This document shows positions 33,812-42,700 of a DNA stretch of 64,000 bases, piece by piece. The notes under the pieces are model-generated. The model did not search any database. It was not told where the DNA came from and saw only the letters and a list, made by a program, of their open reading frames with translations. The DNA is from JAAYAY01 sp964563135 (GTDB lineage: Bacteria > Planctomycetota > Planctomycetia > Pirellulales > Thermoguttaceae). The stretch spans positions 4,498 through 68,497 of the forward strand of contig CAZLWV010000022.1 in NCBI GenBank assembly GCA_964563135.1, in the 5' to 3' direction. The number at the start of each line of letters is the position of its first letter. Position 1 is the first letter of the stretch. A program made the position numbers and the translations under genes.

Positions 33812-35017
33812 TCACTTTCCGGTGGCCTTGTTGGCGACGATCGCCAGCGCGCTTCCGGGGGAGACGATCTTGCCTGCCCGGATGTCGGCCTCCGTAACGC
33901 GATGGAAGGTGATCTCCTTGGCGCCGGTGCGCTCCCGGTCGTGGATGATGTAGATCACGCCGCCGTCGTCCTCGACCGCGTCGGGGTACGAGACCTGGTC
34001 GCGAGGGTCGAGCACGAGGCCGCCAGTCCACGTCTGGCCGTCGTCGGCGGAAACGAATGCGGTCATGTGCGAGCGGCTATAGCGCTGGTCGACGGGTCCG
34101 TTCTTCACCAGCAGCAGGTTTCCGGAGTGGAGACGCCCGAGGAAGAATCGCGAGTCGGGATTCTGGATCTTCGACCGTGCGACTTCGGTCCATGTTTTTC
34201 CGCGGTCGGTCGAGAACGACTCGCCCATGCCGTAGTTGGTGCGAACGAGCATCCAGAAGGAGCCGTCGCGGCGCTCGACCAGCATGTGTTCGTAGAAGGA
34301 GCGGTCCTGGGGGGGAACGCGGGCCTGAGAGAAGAAGCTGAACGTTTGGCCCTTGTCCCGAGAGACAAAGACATTGGCGCCGTTCAGTTCCGGCATCGAG
34401 AACACCACGTTCGCTTCCAGGTCGTGGGTCAGCTCGCCCAATCGGCCGGCGGTCGGGGGCATGTTCATGAACTCCACCGGCAGCAGCCAGCTTCCGTCGG
34501 AGGCGACCAGCGGCTTGTTCTTGAGATACCCGTGACCGAGACGCCGGGGGGCGGACCAGTTGGTGTTCTCATCGTCGGGATTGTCGGGATGGATTGCCCA
34601 CAGTCCGCCGCGCCCGTCCCAGAAGCCATACAGTTGGCAGTAGAACAGCCAGACCTTGCCGTCCGGATCGGTCCAGAACCCCGGATCGAGAATCCGCAAC
34701 GGCCCCGGGATGTCCAAGGCGAAAAGGGGCTTCGACCACGTGTCGCCGCGATCGCCGCTGGAGATCACAACACAGCCGTTCTCGTCGCCTTCGGTAAAAT
34801 CGCCGGTGTGCCAGACCGCCCACAGCCTGCCGCCCCGGGAAATCGTCAGACTGGGGGCGGACTGGAAGCGCCGCGCGTCGTCGCGAAGGCTCGGCGGGAC
34901 CGGCCTGATGATCCCGTGCGGGACGAGGGCGTCGGTCTCGTACTTCGGCTCTGCGGCCACGAGGCCGTGCGAGAGCGACAGCAGGACGAGAAAACAGCCG
35001 TATCTGGAGCAGTTCAT
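33812..35017 (-). CDS. Secreted sialidase-like BNR-repeat protein
   Basis: The 401-residue protein has a signal peptide (CFLVLLSLSHGLVAAEPKYE) and a six-bladed propeller pattern with Asp-box motifs such as SSGDRGDTWSKPLF, SRDKGQTFSFF, STDRGKTWTEV and SADDGQTWTGG. These mark exo-alpha-sialidases and related BNR hydrolases. Catalytic residues of true sialidases (Arg triad, Tyr, Asp) are not all identifiable, and many planctomycete homologues act on other sugars or have no proven activity. ATG 35017 precedes the signal peptide. It is divergent from the FG-GAP gene across a 290-base promoter region. Confidence 0.85.
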   Translation of the reverse strand: MNCSRYGCFLVLLSLSHGLVAAEPKYETDALVPHGIIRPVPPSLRDDARRFQSAPSLTISRGGRLWAVWHTGDFTEGDENGCVVISSGDRGDTWSKPLFALDIPGPLRILDPGFWTDPDGKVWLFYCQLYGFWDGRGGLWAIHPDNPDDENTNWSAPRRLGHGYLKNKPLVASDGSWLLPVEFMNMPPTAGRLGELTHDLEANVVFSMPELNGANVFVSRDKGQTFSFFSQARVPPQDRSFYEHMLVERRDGSFWMLVRTNYGMGESFSTDRGKTWTEVARSKIQNPDSRFFLGRLHSGNLLLVKNGPVDQRYSRSHMTAFVSADDGQTWTGGLVLDPRDQVSYPDAVEDDGGVIYIIHDRERTGAKEITFHRVTEADIRAGKIVSPGSALAIVANKATGK

Positions 35018-35307
35018 GGCCAGCGTCCTGTCGTGCTGAGGTTCTGGGAGAGGTCGTGGTCCAAGATATCCCGTTGCCATTGCGCCGGCAAGGCAGCGCA
35101 TCGGGCGACGAGCTTGGAAGATTGCGGTGCAGGCTGCGTTCTTGGCCGTTGCCCGCTATAATCGGACCGCCGACTGCGGTGCGGCAAATCGAATATCTCC
35201 CCGCGGAAAGCCGGCGGGAACCAGCTCTGGGCAGGGGGGCATTCGTGCGTCGGGACTCGATTCTCTTGCGATTTCTCCTGGGGCCGCAGAACAGAAAAGG
35301 AACTGAC

Positions 35308-37281
35308 ATGGTTCGCGACATGATGCGATTGGTGTGCCTGCTCTTGACCGGCTGGTCGCTGGCCAGCGCGGCCGATGTGGCGCCGACACAGGATTCGAAG
35401 TTCGAGCGGCTCAAATACAACCACCCGGGCCTGGCGGTCGATCTGGGGGCCGGGCTGTGGGCCTGGCCGCTGCCGATGGACGTCAACGGCGACGGGCGGA
35501 TGGACATGGTCATCAACGAAGAAGACGTGCCCTACAACGGCGTTTATGTCTACGAGAACCCGGGCTCGAACGAGAAGATGCCGATCTTCAAGCCGGCGCG
35601 CCGACTCAGCGACGGGATGATCAACGCCCAGGTGAGCTACGTGGACGGGAAACCGCGGGTTCTCACGCCGGGCAAGGAATACCCCGACTTCGTTCATTTG
35701 GGGCTGTCCAAGCCGGTCGCGCTGCCGCTGGACGCCAATATCCACCCCAACAAGGTTCGGGGAAACATGTGGCGCTATGTCGACTTCGACGGCGACGGCA
35801 CGACGGACCTGGTGATCGGCATCGACGACTGGACCGACTACGGGGAGCCCTGGACCGGCTACAACGCCTACGACCTCTCGGGCCAATGGCTTCGCGGACC
35901 GTTGCGGGGCCAGGTCTACGTGGCGCGGAACACCGGCACCAACGAGCGCCCGCAGTACGCATCCCCGTCTCGATTGACCGACGCCGGCGGCCGCATCCTG
36001 GAGACCTACGGCTGGCCGTCGCCGTGCCTGGCCGATTGGGACCGCGACGGCGACCTGGACATTGTCTGCGGCGAGTTCCTCAACCGTTTCAGCTATTTCG
36101 AGAACACGGGGACCCGGACGGAGCCAAAATACTCGGCCGGGGTCCGGCTCGAGACGGCCGACGGCTCGCCGCTGGAGATGGACATGCAGATGATCACGCC
36201 GGTGGCCCTGGACTGGGACCGCGACGGCGATCCCGATCTGGTCTGCGGCGAAGAGAACGGCCGCATCGCCCTGCTCGAGAACACGGGCCGGTTGAAAGAC
36301 GGGATGCCGCTGTTCCTCGAGCCGGCCTATTTCCAGCAGGAGGCCGACGAGCTGAAGTGCGGGGCACTGGCCACGCCGTTTGCCGTCGACTGGGACGCCG
36401 ATGGCGACTGGGACCTGATCAGCGGCAACTCGGCAGGCTACATTGTGTTCTTCGAGAACCTGAGCGGCTCTGGGGTGGAACGCCCCAAGTGGGCCGGCCC
36501 GGTCCGCCTCGCGGCGGACGGAAAGACCATCCGCATCCAGGCCGGCCCGAACGGCTCCATCCAGGGGCCCGGCGAGGCCTGTTTCGGCTACACGGTGCAG
36601 ACGGTGGGCGATTGGGACGGCGACGGGCTCTTGGACATCGTGGCCAATTCGATCCTGGGCAAGGTGATCTGGTACAAAAACGTCGGCAGCGCCGCGCGGG
36701 CCAGACTCGCCGCGGCCCAGCCGGTGGAGGTCGAGTGGACGGGTCCCCAGCCGGCACTCGCCTGGGGCTGGATGCGCCCGGAGGGAAAACAACTCCTGAC
36801 CCAGTGGCGTACCACACCCTTGGCGGTCGACTGGAACAAGGATGGCCTGATGGACCTGGTGATGCTCGACCAGGAAGGCTACTTGGCCCTGTTCGAGCGC
36901 GCCAAGGTCGGCGGCCAGTTGAAGCTGTTGCCACCCCGGCGTGCGTTCCTGGATGCCCAGGGAAAGCCGCTCCAACTCAGTGCCAAGAAGGCCGGCGCCA
37001 GCGGGAGACGCAAGATCTGCGCGGCGGATCTGGATGGCGACGGCGCGCTCGACCTTCTGGTCAACAGTTCCAATGCCAACTGGCTCCGTCAGAAGGAATG
37101 TCGCGACGGCCAATGGTACTTCGAGGACCGCGGGGCGGTCGATTCCCGACGGCTCGCCGGTCACACCACCTGCCCGACCACAGTCGATTTCGACAACAAC
37201 GGCATTCCGGACATCCTGATCGGCGCCGAAGACGGGCACTTCTACTATCTTCGCAGCGGGCGCTCCAAATCCAGCATGTGA
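35308..37281 (+). CDS. Secreted FG-GAP/VCBS beta-propeller protein
   Basis: The 657-residue product has a signal peptide (LVCLLLTGWSLASAADVAPT) and at least nine calcium-binding Asp motifs of the FG-GAP type: DVNGDGRMD, DFDGDGTTD, DWDRDGDLD, DWDRDGDPD, DWDADGDWD, DWDGDGLLD, DWNKDGLMD, DLDGDGALD and DFDNNGIPD. This predicts one or two integrin-like propellers. No catalytic domain is evident, so a surface carbohydrate-binding or scaffolding role near the sialidase is the best guess. AAAGGAA precedes ATG 35308. Confidence 0.85.
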   Translation: MVRDMMRLVCLLLTGWSLASAADVAPTQDSKFERLKYNHPGLAVDLGAGLWAWPLPMDVNGDGRMDMVINEEDVPYNGVYVYENPGSNEKMPIFKPARRLSDGMINAQVSYVDGKPRVLTPGKEYPDFVHLGLSKPVALPLDANIHPNKVRGNMWRYVDFDGDGTTDLVIGIDDWTDYGEPWTGYNAYDLSGQWLRGPLRGQVYVARNTGTNERPQYASPSRLTDAGGRILETYGWPSPCLADWDRDGDLDIVCGEFLNRFSYFENTGTRTEPKYSAGVRLETADGSPLEMDMQMITPVALDWDRDGDPDLVCGEENGRIALLENTGRLKDGMPLFLEPAYFQQEADELKCGALATPFAVDWDADGDWDLISGNSAGYIVFFENLSGSGVERPKWAGPVRLAADGKTIRIQAGPNGSIQGPGEACFGYTVQTVGDWDGDGLLDIVANSILGKVIWYKNVGSAARARLAAAQPVEVEWTGPQPALAWGWMRPEGKQLLTQWRTTPLAVDWNKDGLMDLVMLDQEGYLALFERAKVGGQLKLLPPRRAFLDAQGKPLQLSAKKAGASGRRKICAADLDGDGALDLLVNSSNANWLRQKECRDGQWYFEDRGAVDSRRLAGHTTCPTTVDFDNNGIPDILIGAEDGHFYYLRSGRSKSSM

Positions 37282-37396
37282 TCGTACGCCCTGCACGGGT
37301 CGATTGGGCACAGGGGCACTGGTTCTCGGCCAAAGAGGCCGCCATTGGGCTTGCCCAATGGAAGCCACGATTGATGGCTAAGGGTGAGCCGTAACC

Positions 37397-37603
37397 TTAC
37401 TGTTTGCTCGTTGTCCCCCGCCTCGCTGCGGCCGACGGAACGACAAGCAGAAGGTCCCTGTTCGGCGCAAAGCGGACCGCCGTGAGTCCGCCAACCGTGA
37501 AAGTCCCGACCCGACGCCACGGCAGTGGCGGATCAGAAGCGGGCATTGCCCGCATGCGTCGAATCATCGCGATCAGATGCGGAGGCAACGGAGAGTCCGC
37601 CAT
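37397..37603 (-). pseudogene. Truncated remnant of an uncharacterised gene
   Basis: A 68-codon frame (MADSPLPPHLIAMIRRMRAM, then VGTFTVGGLTAVRFAPNRDL, LLVVPSAAARRG) has a protein-like hydrophobic pattern that stops abruptly at the C-terminal side. VGGLTAVRFAPNRDLLLVV resembles the N-terminal region of longer uncharacterised bacterial proteins. The remaining bases on both sides (37282-37396 and 37604-37622) show nothing. Confidence 0.3.
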
Positions 37604-37622
37604 TGATTCCTTCCCCGAAGCG

Positions 37623-38000
37623 TCAAGCTCCGTCGGTTAGCCGACGATGGCTGTCAGCCAACTTGGTTTCCAACGCCTTCTTCACGTCGTTGATCCACGC
37701 CGCTTTCACCCACTCCAGGTCGTTGAAGGGTGCAAGCCGGGAACACGTCCAGCCAGCGTCTTCCAAGACCATCATCATCCCTGGGGCTGCCAACGAATTG
37801 GACGTGTGGATGAGAACCGGGCAGACCGGCTGCCGTGATCCCAAGTAGTCGGCCACATCACGACCCGTGCCAGGGTCTTGGATCTTTTCATTCAAGACCC
37901 GGTTTGCGCCGAGATCGTGGTCCAGGCAGAGCAGCTTCACGTCGGCCAAGTGTTCGGTCAGCCAAGCGATCATCTTCGGGGCGTTGTCGAAAACGACCAC
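37623..38000 (-). CDS. Cyclic-phosphate-processing receiver-domain-like protein, possibly 5'-truncated
   Basis: The frame from GTG 38000 encodes 125 residues, including VKLLCLDHDLGANRVLNEKI, GRDVADYLGSRQPVCPVLIH, TSNSLAAPGMMMVLEDAGWT. The LCLDHDLG box and the VxIHTSN strand match the cREC family, receiver-like domains linked to cyclic-phosphate or nucleic-acid-end processing. The usual first strand (FLDDER-type) should lie upstream; in-frame sequence there (RVICLRECIGEDRVVVFDNA) is open, but I find no good start codon before the GTG. The 5' end may therefore be damaged. Confidence 0.65.
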   Translation of the reverse strand: MVVFDNAPKMIAWLTEHLADVKLLCLDHDLGANRVLNEKIQDPGTGRDVADYLGSRQPVCPVLIHTSNSLAAPGMMMVLEDAGWTCSRLAPFNDLEWVKAAWINDVKKALETKLADSHRRLTDGA

Positions 38001-38113
38001 CCGATCCTCGCCAATGCACTCGCGCAGACAGATGACCCTGTGGGTCGCTCCTGCCGGGCGCGACTTGAAGCAAGAAAGCCGTCCTCAATTCAGAGAGTGA
38101 CACCCGGCAGGAG

Positions 38114-38593
38114 TCAACCACGTGCCCTTGCCAGCTTCAACAGCAGATACATCTCCCCTTGATGCCGGGCTTCGTCGTGCAGCCCATGGAGAATCGTCCC
38201 GGCAAGGTAGCGGGCAGAACCCTCCGGAATCACCAGCCGCTCGGCGGGCGTCTCTCGGAGCACGGCAAGCATCCGCTGCAACTGAAGCATCAGCAGCCGG
38301 GCAACTTCGTCGCGACCGGGCCAGTCTTTCGTCGATGCCACCGGCCGGCAGTGCATGCCGAATCTCGTTTCCCACCCCTTCGGCAACTCGCTCTTCTTCG
38401 TGAGCGGCTCCAGGCACAGCTTGTCTTGCAGCCACAAGGCATGACCCGCATGCCAGAGGATATGGTTCGACGTCCCCCGCGGCGCCCACAACAGTTCGGT
38501 ATCGGCGGCACCGAGCAGCAGATCGAGCGTGCACTCGCGCACCTGACGTGCCAGGTCGCACAGATGGGACGCACCGATCTCAAGCTCAGTCAT
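38114..38593 (-). CDS. DinB-superfamily protein
   Basis: The 159-residue helical protein has the DinB/YfiT bundle features: LLLGAADTELLWAPRGTSNH, ILWHAGHALWLQDKLCLEPL, and near the end LAGTILHGLHDEARHQGEMY. His residues in WHAGH and HDEARHQ occupy the positions of the metal-binding triad. The family includes metal-dependent thiol S-transferases, but most members are uncharacterised. Its start abuts the stop of the upstream methionine-pathway remnant at 38593. Confidence 0.85.
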   Translation of the reverse strand: MTELEIGASHLCDLARQVRECTLDLLLGAADTELLWAPRGTSNHILWHAGHALWLQDKLCLEPLTKKSELPKGWETRFGMHCRPVASTKDWPGRDEVARLLMLQLQRMLAVLRETPAERLVIPEGSARYLAGTILHGLHDEARHQGEMYLLLKLARARG

Positions 38594-39027
38594 CAGCCGG
38601 CCTCCCAGCCTTCAATCACCGCCAACGCCGTGTTGACGTTCCCGAACGGCGCACTCACCTGAATCCCCGCAATCCGATCGCTGACCCGGCGGACCGATTC
38701 CTGGGCGATTTCGACGCCGACCTGGAGCTGCTCTTCCCGACCGCCGGCCGCCTCCATTCGCTCCATCACCGAGGTCGGGAATCTCCACGCCCGGCACCTC
38801 GTTCTGCATGAACTGGGCGTTGCGGAAACTAGCCAGCGGCCAGATGCCGGCCATGATCGGAATCTCGTACTGCTCGACTTCATCGAGGAAGCGCAATCGC
38901 CCAGAGCGACGAACCGCAGGGCGTAGGTCGTAAGATACTCGGGCGAACAGAGATAGATGCGGCGATTGTCGACCTCCTTGCACACCCCCTCACGAAGGGC
39001 ATCTTTGAAACTGGTTGAAGCGGGCAT
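38593..39027 (-). pseudogene. Frameshifted remnant of a homocysteine methyltransferase / methylenetetrahydrofolate reductase gene
   Basis: The frame starts with MPASTSFKDALREG and YLCSPEYLTTYALRFVALG, reminiscent of the end of a homocysteine methyltransferase domain. It then loses sense, while another minus-strand frame (38612-38983) carries FLDEVEQYEIPIMAGIWPLA, SFRNAQFMQNEVPGVEIPD, the C-terminal part of methylenetetrahydrofolate reductase. The last third returns to the first frame with VMERMEAAGG, VGVEIAQESVRRVSDRIAGI, QVSAPFGNVNTALAVIEGW. At least two frameshifts and a large internal deletion are needed to explain it. Sequencing error could explain the frameshifts but not the missing domains. 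Confidence 0.55.
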
Positions 39028-39271
39028 GTTTTCGCAATTGGCTCAAAGTGTCTCGAAGTCACGAAGAAGGTGATACCTTTTGCCGGAATGGCCGGACCAA
39101 CCTTGGGTCGGTGCCCGGTGTTTCGCACAAAAGGTGGCTGTCACCTTTTTCCGCCCTCCGGCGCTCCACGACAAACCACTCATTCTAGGAAATGCCGCCC
39201 GATTCCGGGAGGTATGACGACCGATCGGCCAGACCGATCACAAAACAACCCTCACGATTCCGAAAAACTGG

Positions 39272-39303
39272 TTGACATTTGTATTCGAATCAGATACAGT
39301 TGT
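39272..39303 (+). promoter_or_regulatory. Promoter with paired BlaI/MecI-type operators
   Basis: TTGACA (39272-39277) and TACAGT (39295-39300) are spaced exactly 17 bases apart. Each box overlaps an ACAnnTGT palindrome: ACATTTGT at 39275-39282 and ACAGTTGT at 39296-39303, whose centres are 21 bases, two helical turns, apart. This is the arrangement used by BlaI/MecI repressors (consensus TACAnnTGTA). It controls blaI and the downstream M56 gene. Confidence 0.7.
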
Positions 39304-39354
39304 CGTCGTGTGGTCGGAGCGACCAAGTCCCGTCCCCAACAGAAAGGTAATTCC

Positions 39355-39753
39355 GTGGGTGACCAAAGACCAAAGGACCTTTCCACCGCCGAGTGGAAGA
39401 TCATGAAGATCGCCTGGGAACTGAACAAGGCCATGGCCCGCGAGGTCTATGTCATCGCCGGTGAGCGGCACGGCTGGACGTCCGGCACGGTGAAGACGCT
39501 CCTGAAACGCTTGTGCGACAAGGGCTACCTGCGCACAACGAAGGTGGGGAACGGGTTCGTCTACCGCCCGGCCCGCTCCGCGATCTCCGTCCTCCGGGCC
39601 GCCGCCGACACGCTGCTCGGGAACGCTGTCCCCGAGGCCTCCGGCCCGCTGCTGGCCCACATGGTCGAGAAGAGTTCACTCAGCGACGAAGACCTGGAAA
39701 TGCTGCAGAAGCTGATCGAGGCAAAGAAGAAAGCTATGGGTGGAAACGTGTAA
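39355..39753 (+). CDS. blaI: BlaI/MecI/CopY-family transcriptional repressor
   Basis: The 132-residue protein begins at GTG 39355 (AAAGG about eight bases upstream). It has the family winged helix: LSTAEWKIMKIAWELNKAMA, REVYVIAGERHGWTSGTVKT, LLKRLCDKGYLRTTKVGNGF, then a C-terminal dimerisation segment with AADTLLGNAVPEASGPLLAH and SLSDEDLEMLQKLIEAKKKA. Dimers bind paired ACAnnTGT sites and are inactivated when the partner sensor protease is activated. Its stop lies 43 bases before the preferred ATG of the M56 protein gene. Confidence 0.93.
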   Translation: MGDQRPKDLSTAEWKIMKIAWELNKAMAREVYVIAGERHGWTSGTVKTLLKRLCDKGYLRTTKVGNGFVYRPARSAISVLRAAADTLLGNAVPEASGPLLAHMVEKSSLSDEDLEMLQKLIEAKKKAMGGNV

Positions 39754-39796
39754 CTGGTTGGTTAGAGCCCAGTCGCAATACAGAAGGTGGGAAATC

Positions 39797-42700
39797 ATGC
39801 TGACTGCAACTTTGGTGGACATGAATGACTGGGGTACCATCTGGGTCGCCTGGCTACTCGCGGCCCTCGTCGACGCAGCCCTGGTCCTTATCGTTGTGAC
39901 CTTTGTCTGGCTGGTCGTTCGGCGCCACGCGGCCGCCGCGCTGGGAAGTCTTCTGTTCCTGCTCGTCCTCCTCAAACTCGTCCTGCCCCTGGAGATTCCC
40001 GTCCCCGACTCTGTAGCGAGCTGGGCACCTCGTCGGCTGGCGTCGAACTGGCTCGCAGAGGTCAGAGTCGAGGAATCCCAACCCGCTCAGACAGCTCCTG
40101 CCTCGACGGAAGATCCCGCGATCGACCCTCCCGCCGAGCCGAGCGAGATCGCGACGAGTCCGGCGATCGTACCGGAGGAAGGCATCCGCGAGCCGTTCTT
40201 GGACGTGAGAGATTTTGGCGCAGATGCCGCGCCCTCGGCCGGCGTCACGGGTGGCTCCGCGTATGACGCAGAGAGTCCAGACTCTTCCATTTCCTCCGTC
40301 CGCCCCCAACCGGCCGAGCCGGTTGCTGCAACTCCGGCGGTCGAACCGGTTGCGGCGTCTGGGGTAGCGCAACCGGCCGCCGATCCGCCTGAAACGTCTC
40401 CACGTCTCTCCCTACCGGCTATGCTCATGCTTGCCTGGCTGACGGTTGCAGCAGGACTCTTCGTCCGCTCCCTCTGGAAACACCTTCGCTTTTGCCGCCA
40501 ACTGCGCCGGGGACGCTCGATCGATCAGGCCGATCTGCCTGTCGATCTCGAACAACTCGGACGCCGAATGGGGATCAACCGGAGGATCCGAGTGATCGAA
40601 ACCGAGGCGATCTCCTCCCCCGCGGTCTGCGGGATCTTCCGCCCGGTGATCGTTCTTCCCCGGGGGCTGCTCGACTCCATGCCGGGTGCGCACCTGGAGT
40701 GGATCCTGCTCCACGAGTTGGCCCACATCCGCCGCCACGACCTGGCGGTCGTGTGGTTCCAGTGGCTGATGGCGATTGTCCACTTCGTCAATCCGGCCGT
40801 CTGGATCGCCAACCGGATGATCAACCGGCTTCGAGAATACGCCTGCGACGACCTGGCCCTGGCCCACGCCAACGCGTCGCGGCTCGATTCCAGCGAGGCG
40901 TTTATGGCGGTGGTCCGCCACGCGGCCTGTCGTCCCATGGCGATGAGCGGAGTGCCCGGCGTGTTCGACGAATCGGCCCGGTCGTCCTGCTTCCGGCGAA
41001 TGACGCGTCTGCTGGACACCCAGCGCCGATTGCGCGTGCGGCTGAGGGTCGGCTCCCTGGTAGTTCTTCTCTTTGCGACGGCGATAACACTGCCACAGTT
41101 GCGATCGGTGGGACCAGTCACGGCGCAGGCAGCCTTGGAATCCAACTCGGACCAGGTGGAAAGCTTCCGTCGGGGAGTCGCCGATTCGTTTGAACGACTC
41201 GTGCCGGCTGCCAGGGCCTACTACGCCTCGCAGTCTATCCACAAGAGCCAGCGCAGGGGGCAGGCTGAGATCAACCGTCGCTATTCTGAAGTGGACGAAG
41301 AATTCCGAAGACAGGTGGCCGAACACTGGCCCTACGACGCCCCCGCCCTGGTGGAGCAGCAGCAGGCGTATCAGGAAACGTTGAACGAGGTCTTCTCTCT
41401 GTTCTCCCGGGCCAAGGGAGGCGAGACTCCGCCGATCGACCGAGAGGAAGCAGTCCGGCAGATGCTTCATCTCGCTGAAGTCTTTCCAGACACGCCACTG
41501 AGTGACATGGCTCGTTTTCGTGCCGCCAAGCTCTTCTCGGAGGTCGAACCTCACCGGCGCGAGGATATGTACAAGCTAATGCGAGAAGTGACGCTCTCTG
41601 AGGCTCCCTTGAACGGGTATCGGATTATGGCGATGCGCGAGTTGGTCAGCGAACCGGAAGAGAATTGGAAGCGCACGAAGAATCTTGAACGTTTCTTTAC
41701 ATCACTCAGAGAACTGAACGATTCGCAGGTGCTCGGAGAACGCCTGCTCGATCCCCTTCCAGTCGAGAGCCAGACTTCCTATTTGAAACGAATTACGGAA
41801 ACGCTCGCTCAGATTGAGGCCTCCTACGCCGCAAATGCCGCTGGCGTGACAACCGTTGCAGCAACTGCGGCAAGCCAGCCCGAGGCGATGCAGGACAAGC
41901 CGGCGCGTGCCGAACATGCGGCCCACCTGACCGGTACTGTCGTCGACCGCGAAGGTCACCCCGTTGCCGGCTGCACGGTGCAGCTCTTCGACTACTTCGC
42001 CAAGCGGTGCGAATGGCTCGCGCCCGTAACGACCGACGCCGAGGGACGATTCCGACTTCCCGTCGCCGAAGAGAACCTCCTGAGTATCAGCCGCACCTGT
42101 GCCGTGCGAGCCATTTCTCCCGACGGCCGGCAGATGGCCGTAGAAAGGACCGGTAGCCGATTCGCCCGCACTCTGCTGCGCGACGTTCTCGATACTCCCC
42201 TGACCCTTTCCCTGATGCCTCTCCACGAAACGGTGGTTGAGGTCTGCGACGGCTCGGGCAAGCCGGTCGCCGGGGCGACGGTCGAAGGCCTCGTCGACTT
42301 CGGCCAATCCCTGCCCTCCTTCGTCGCCGACAAAACGGACGCATCGGGCCGGACCCGGTTGCAGATTCCGGAAGGCATCAGGATTCACGACGTCATTGCG
42401 TTCAAGCCCGGCGTGGGCTTCGACTATCTCGGCAACCGGAGCACGAGCGAAGATGCTCTGCTCGACTTCATCGAAGAAAAGGAGCGAATCGCCGACTCCC
42501 TCCCCGATTCCATCCAGCTCGTCCTCGACGGCGCCCTGACCTATCGGGCCCAGTTCAAGGATTCAACCGGAAAACCGATCCCGGGCCTTCGAGTTGCGCC
42601 CTGGATCCTTCAGAAACCCGGCAAACCGTACGATCTGAACACCACATGGTCGGTGACGCCCCATGCCGTCACCGATGCGCAGGGCATCGCCGTCTTCGAT

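Noticed and set aside
33902..35161. Plus-strand open frame opposite the sialidase-like gene
   Set aside because: No domain; Asp-box motifs are on the minus strand.
35014..37368. Minus-strand frame of about 780 codons opposite the FG-GAP gene, and a second plus-strand frame of about 680 codons
   Set aside because: The plus-strand frame with nine DxDxDG calcium motifs and a signal peptide is the real gene; the others are shadows.
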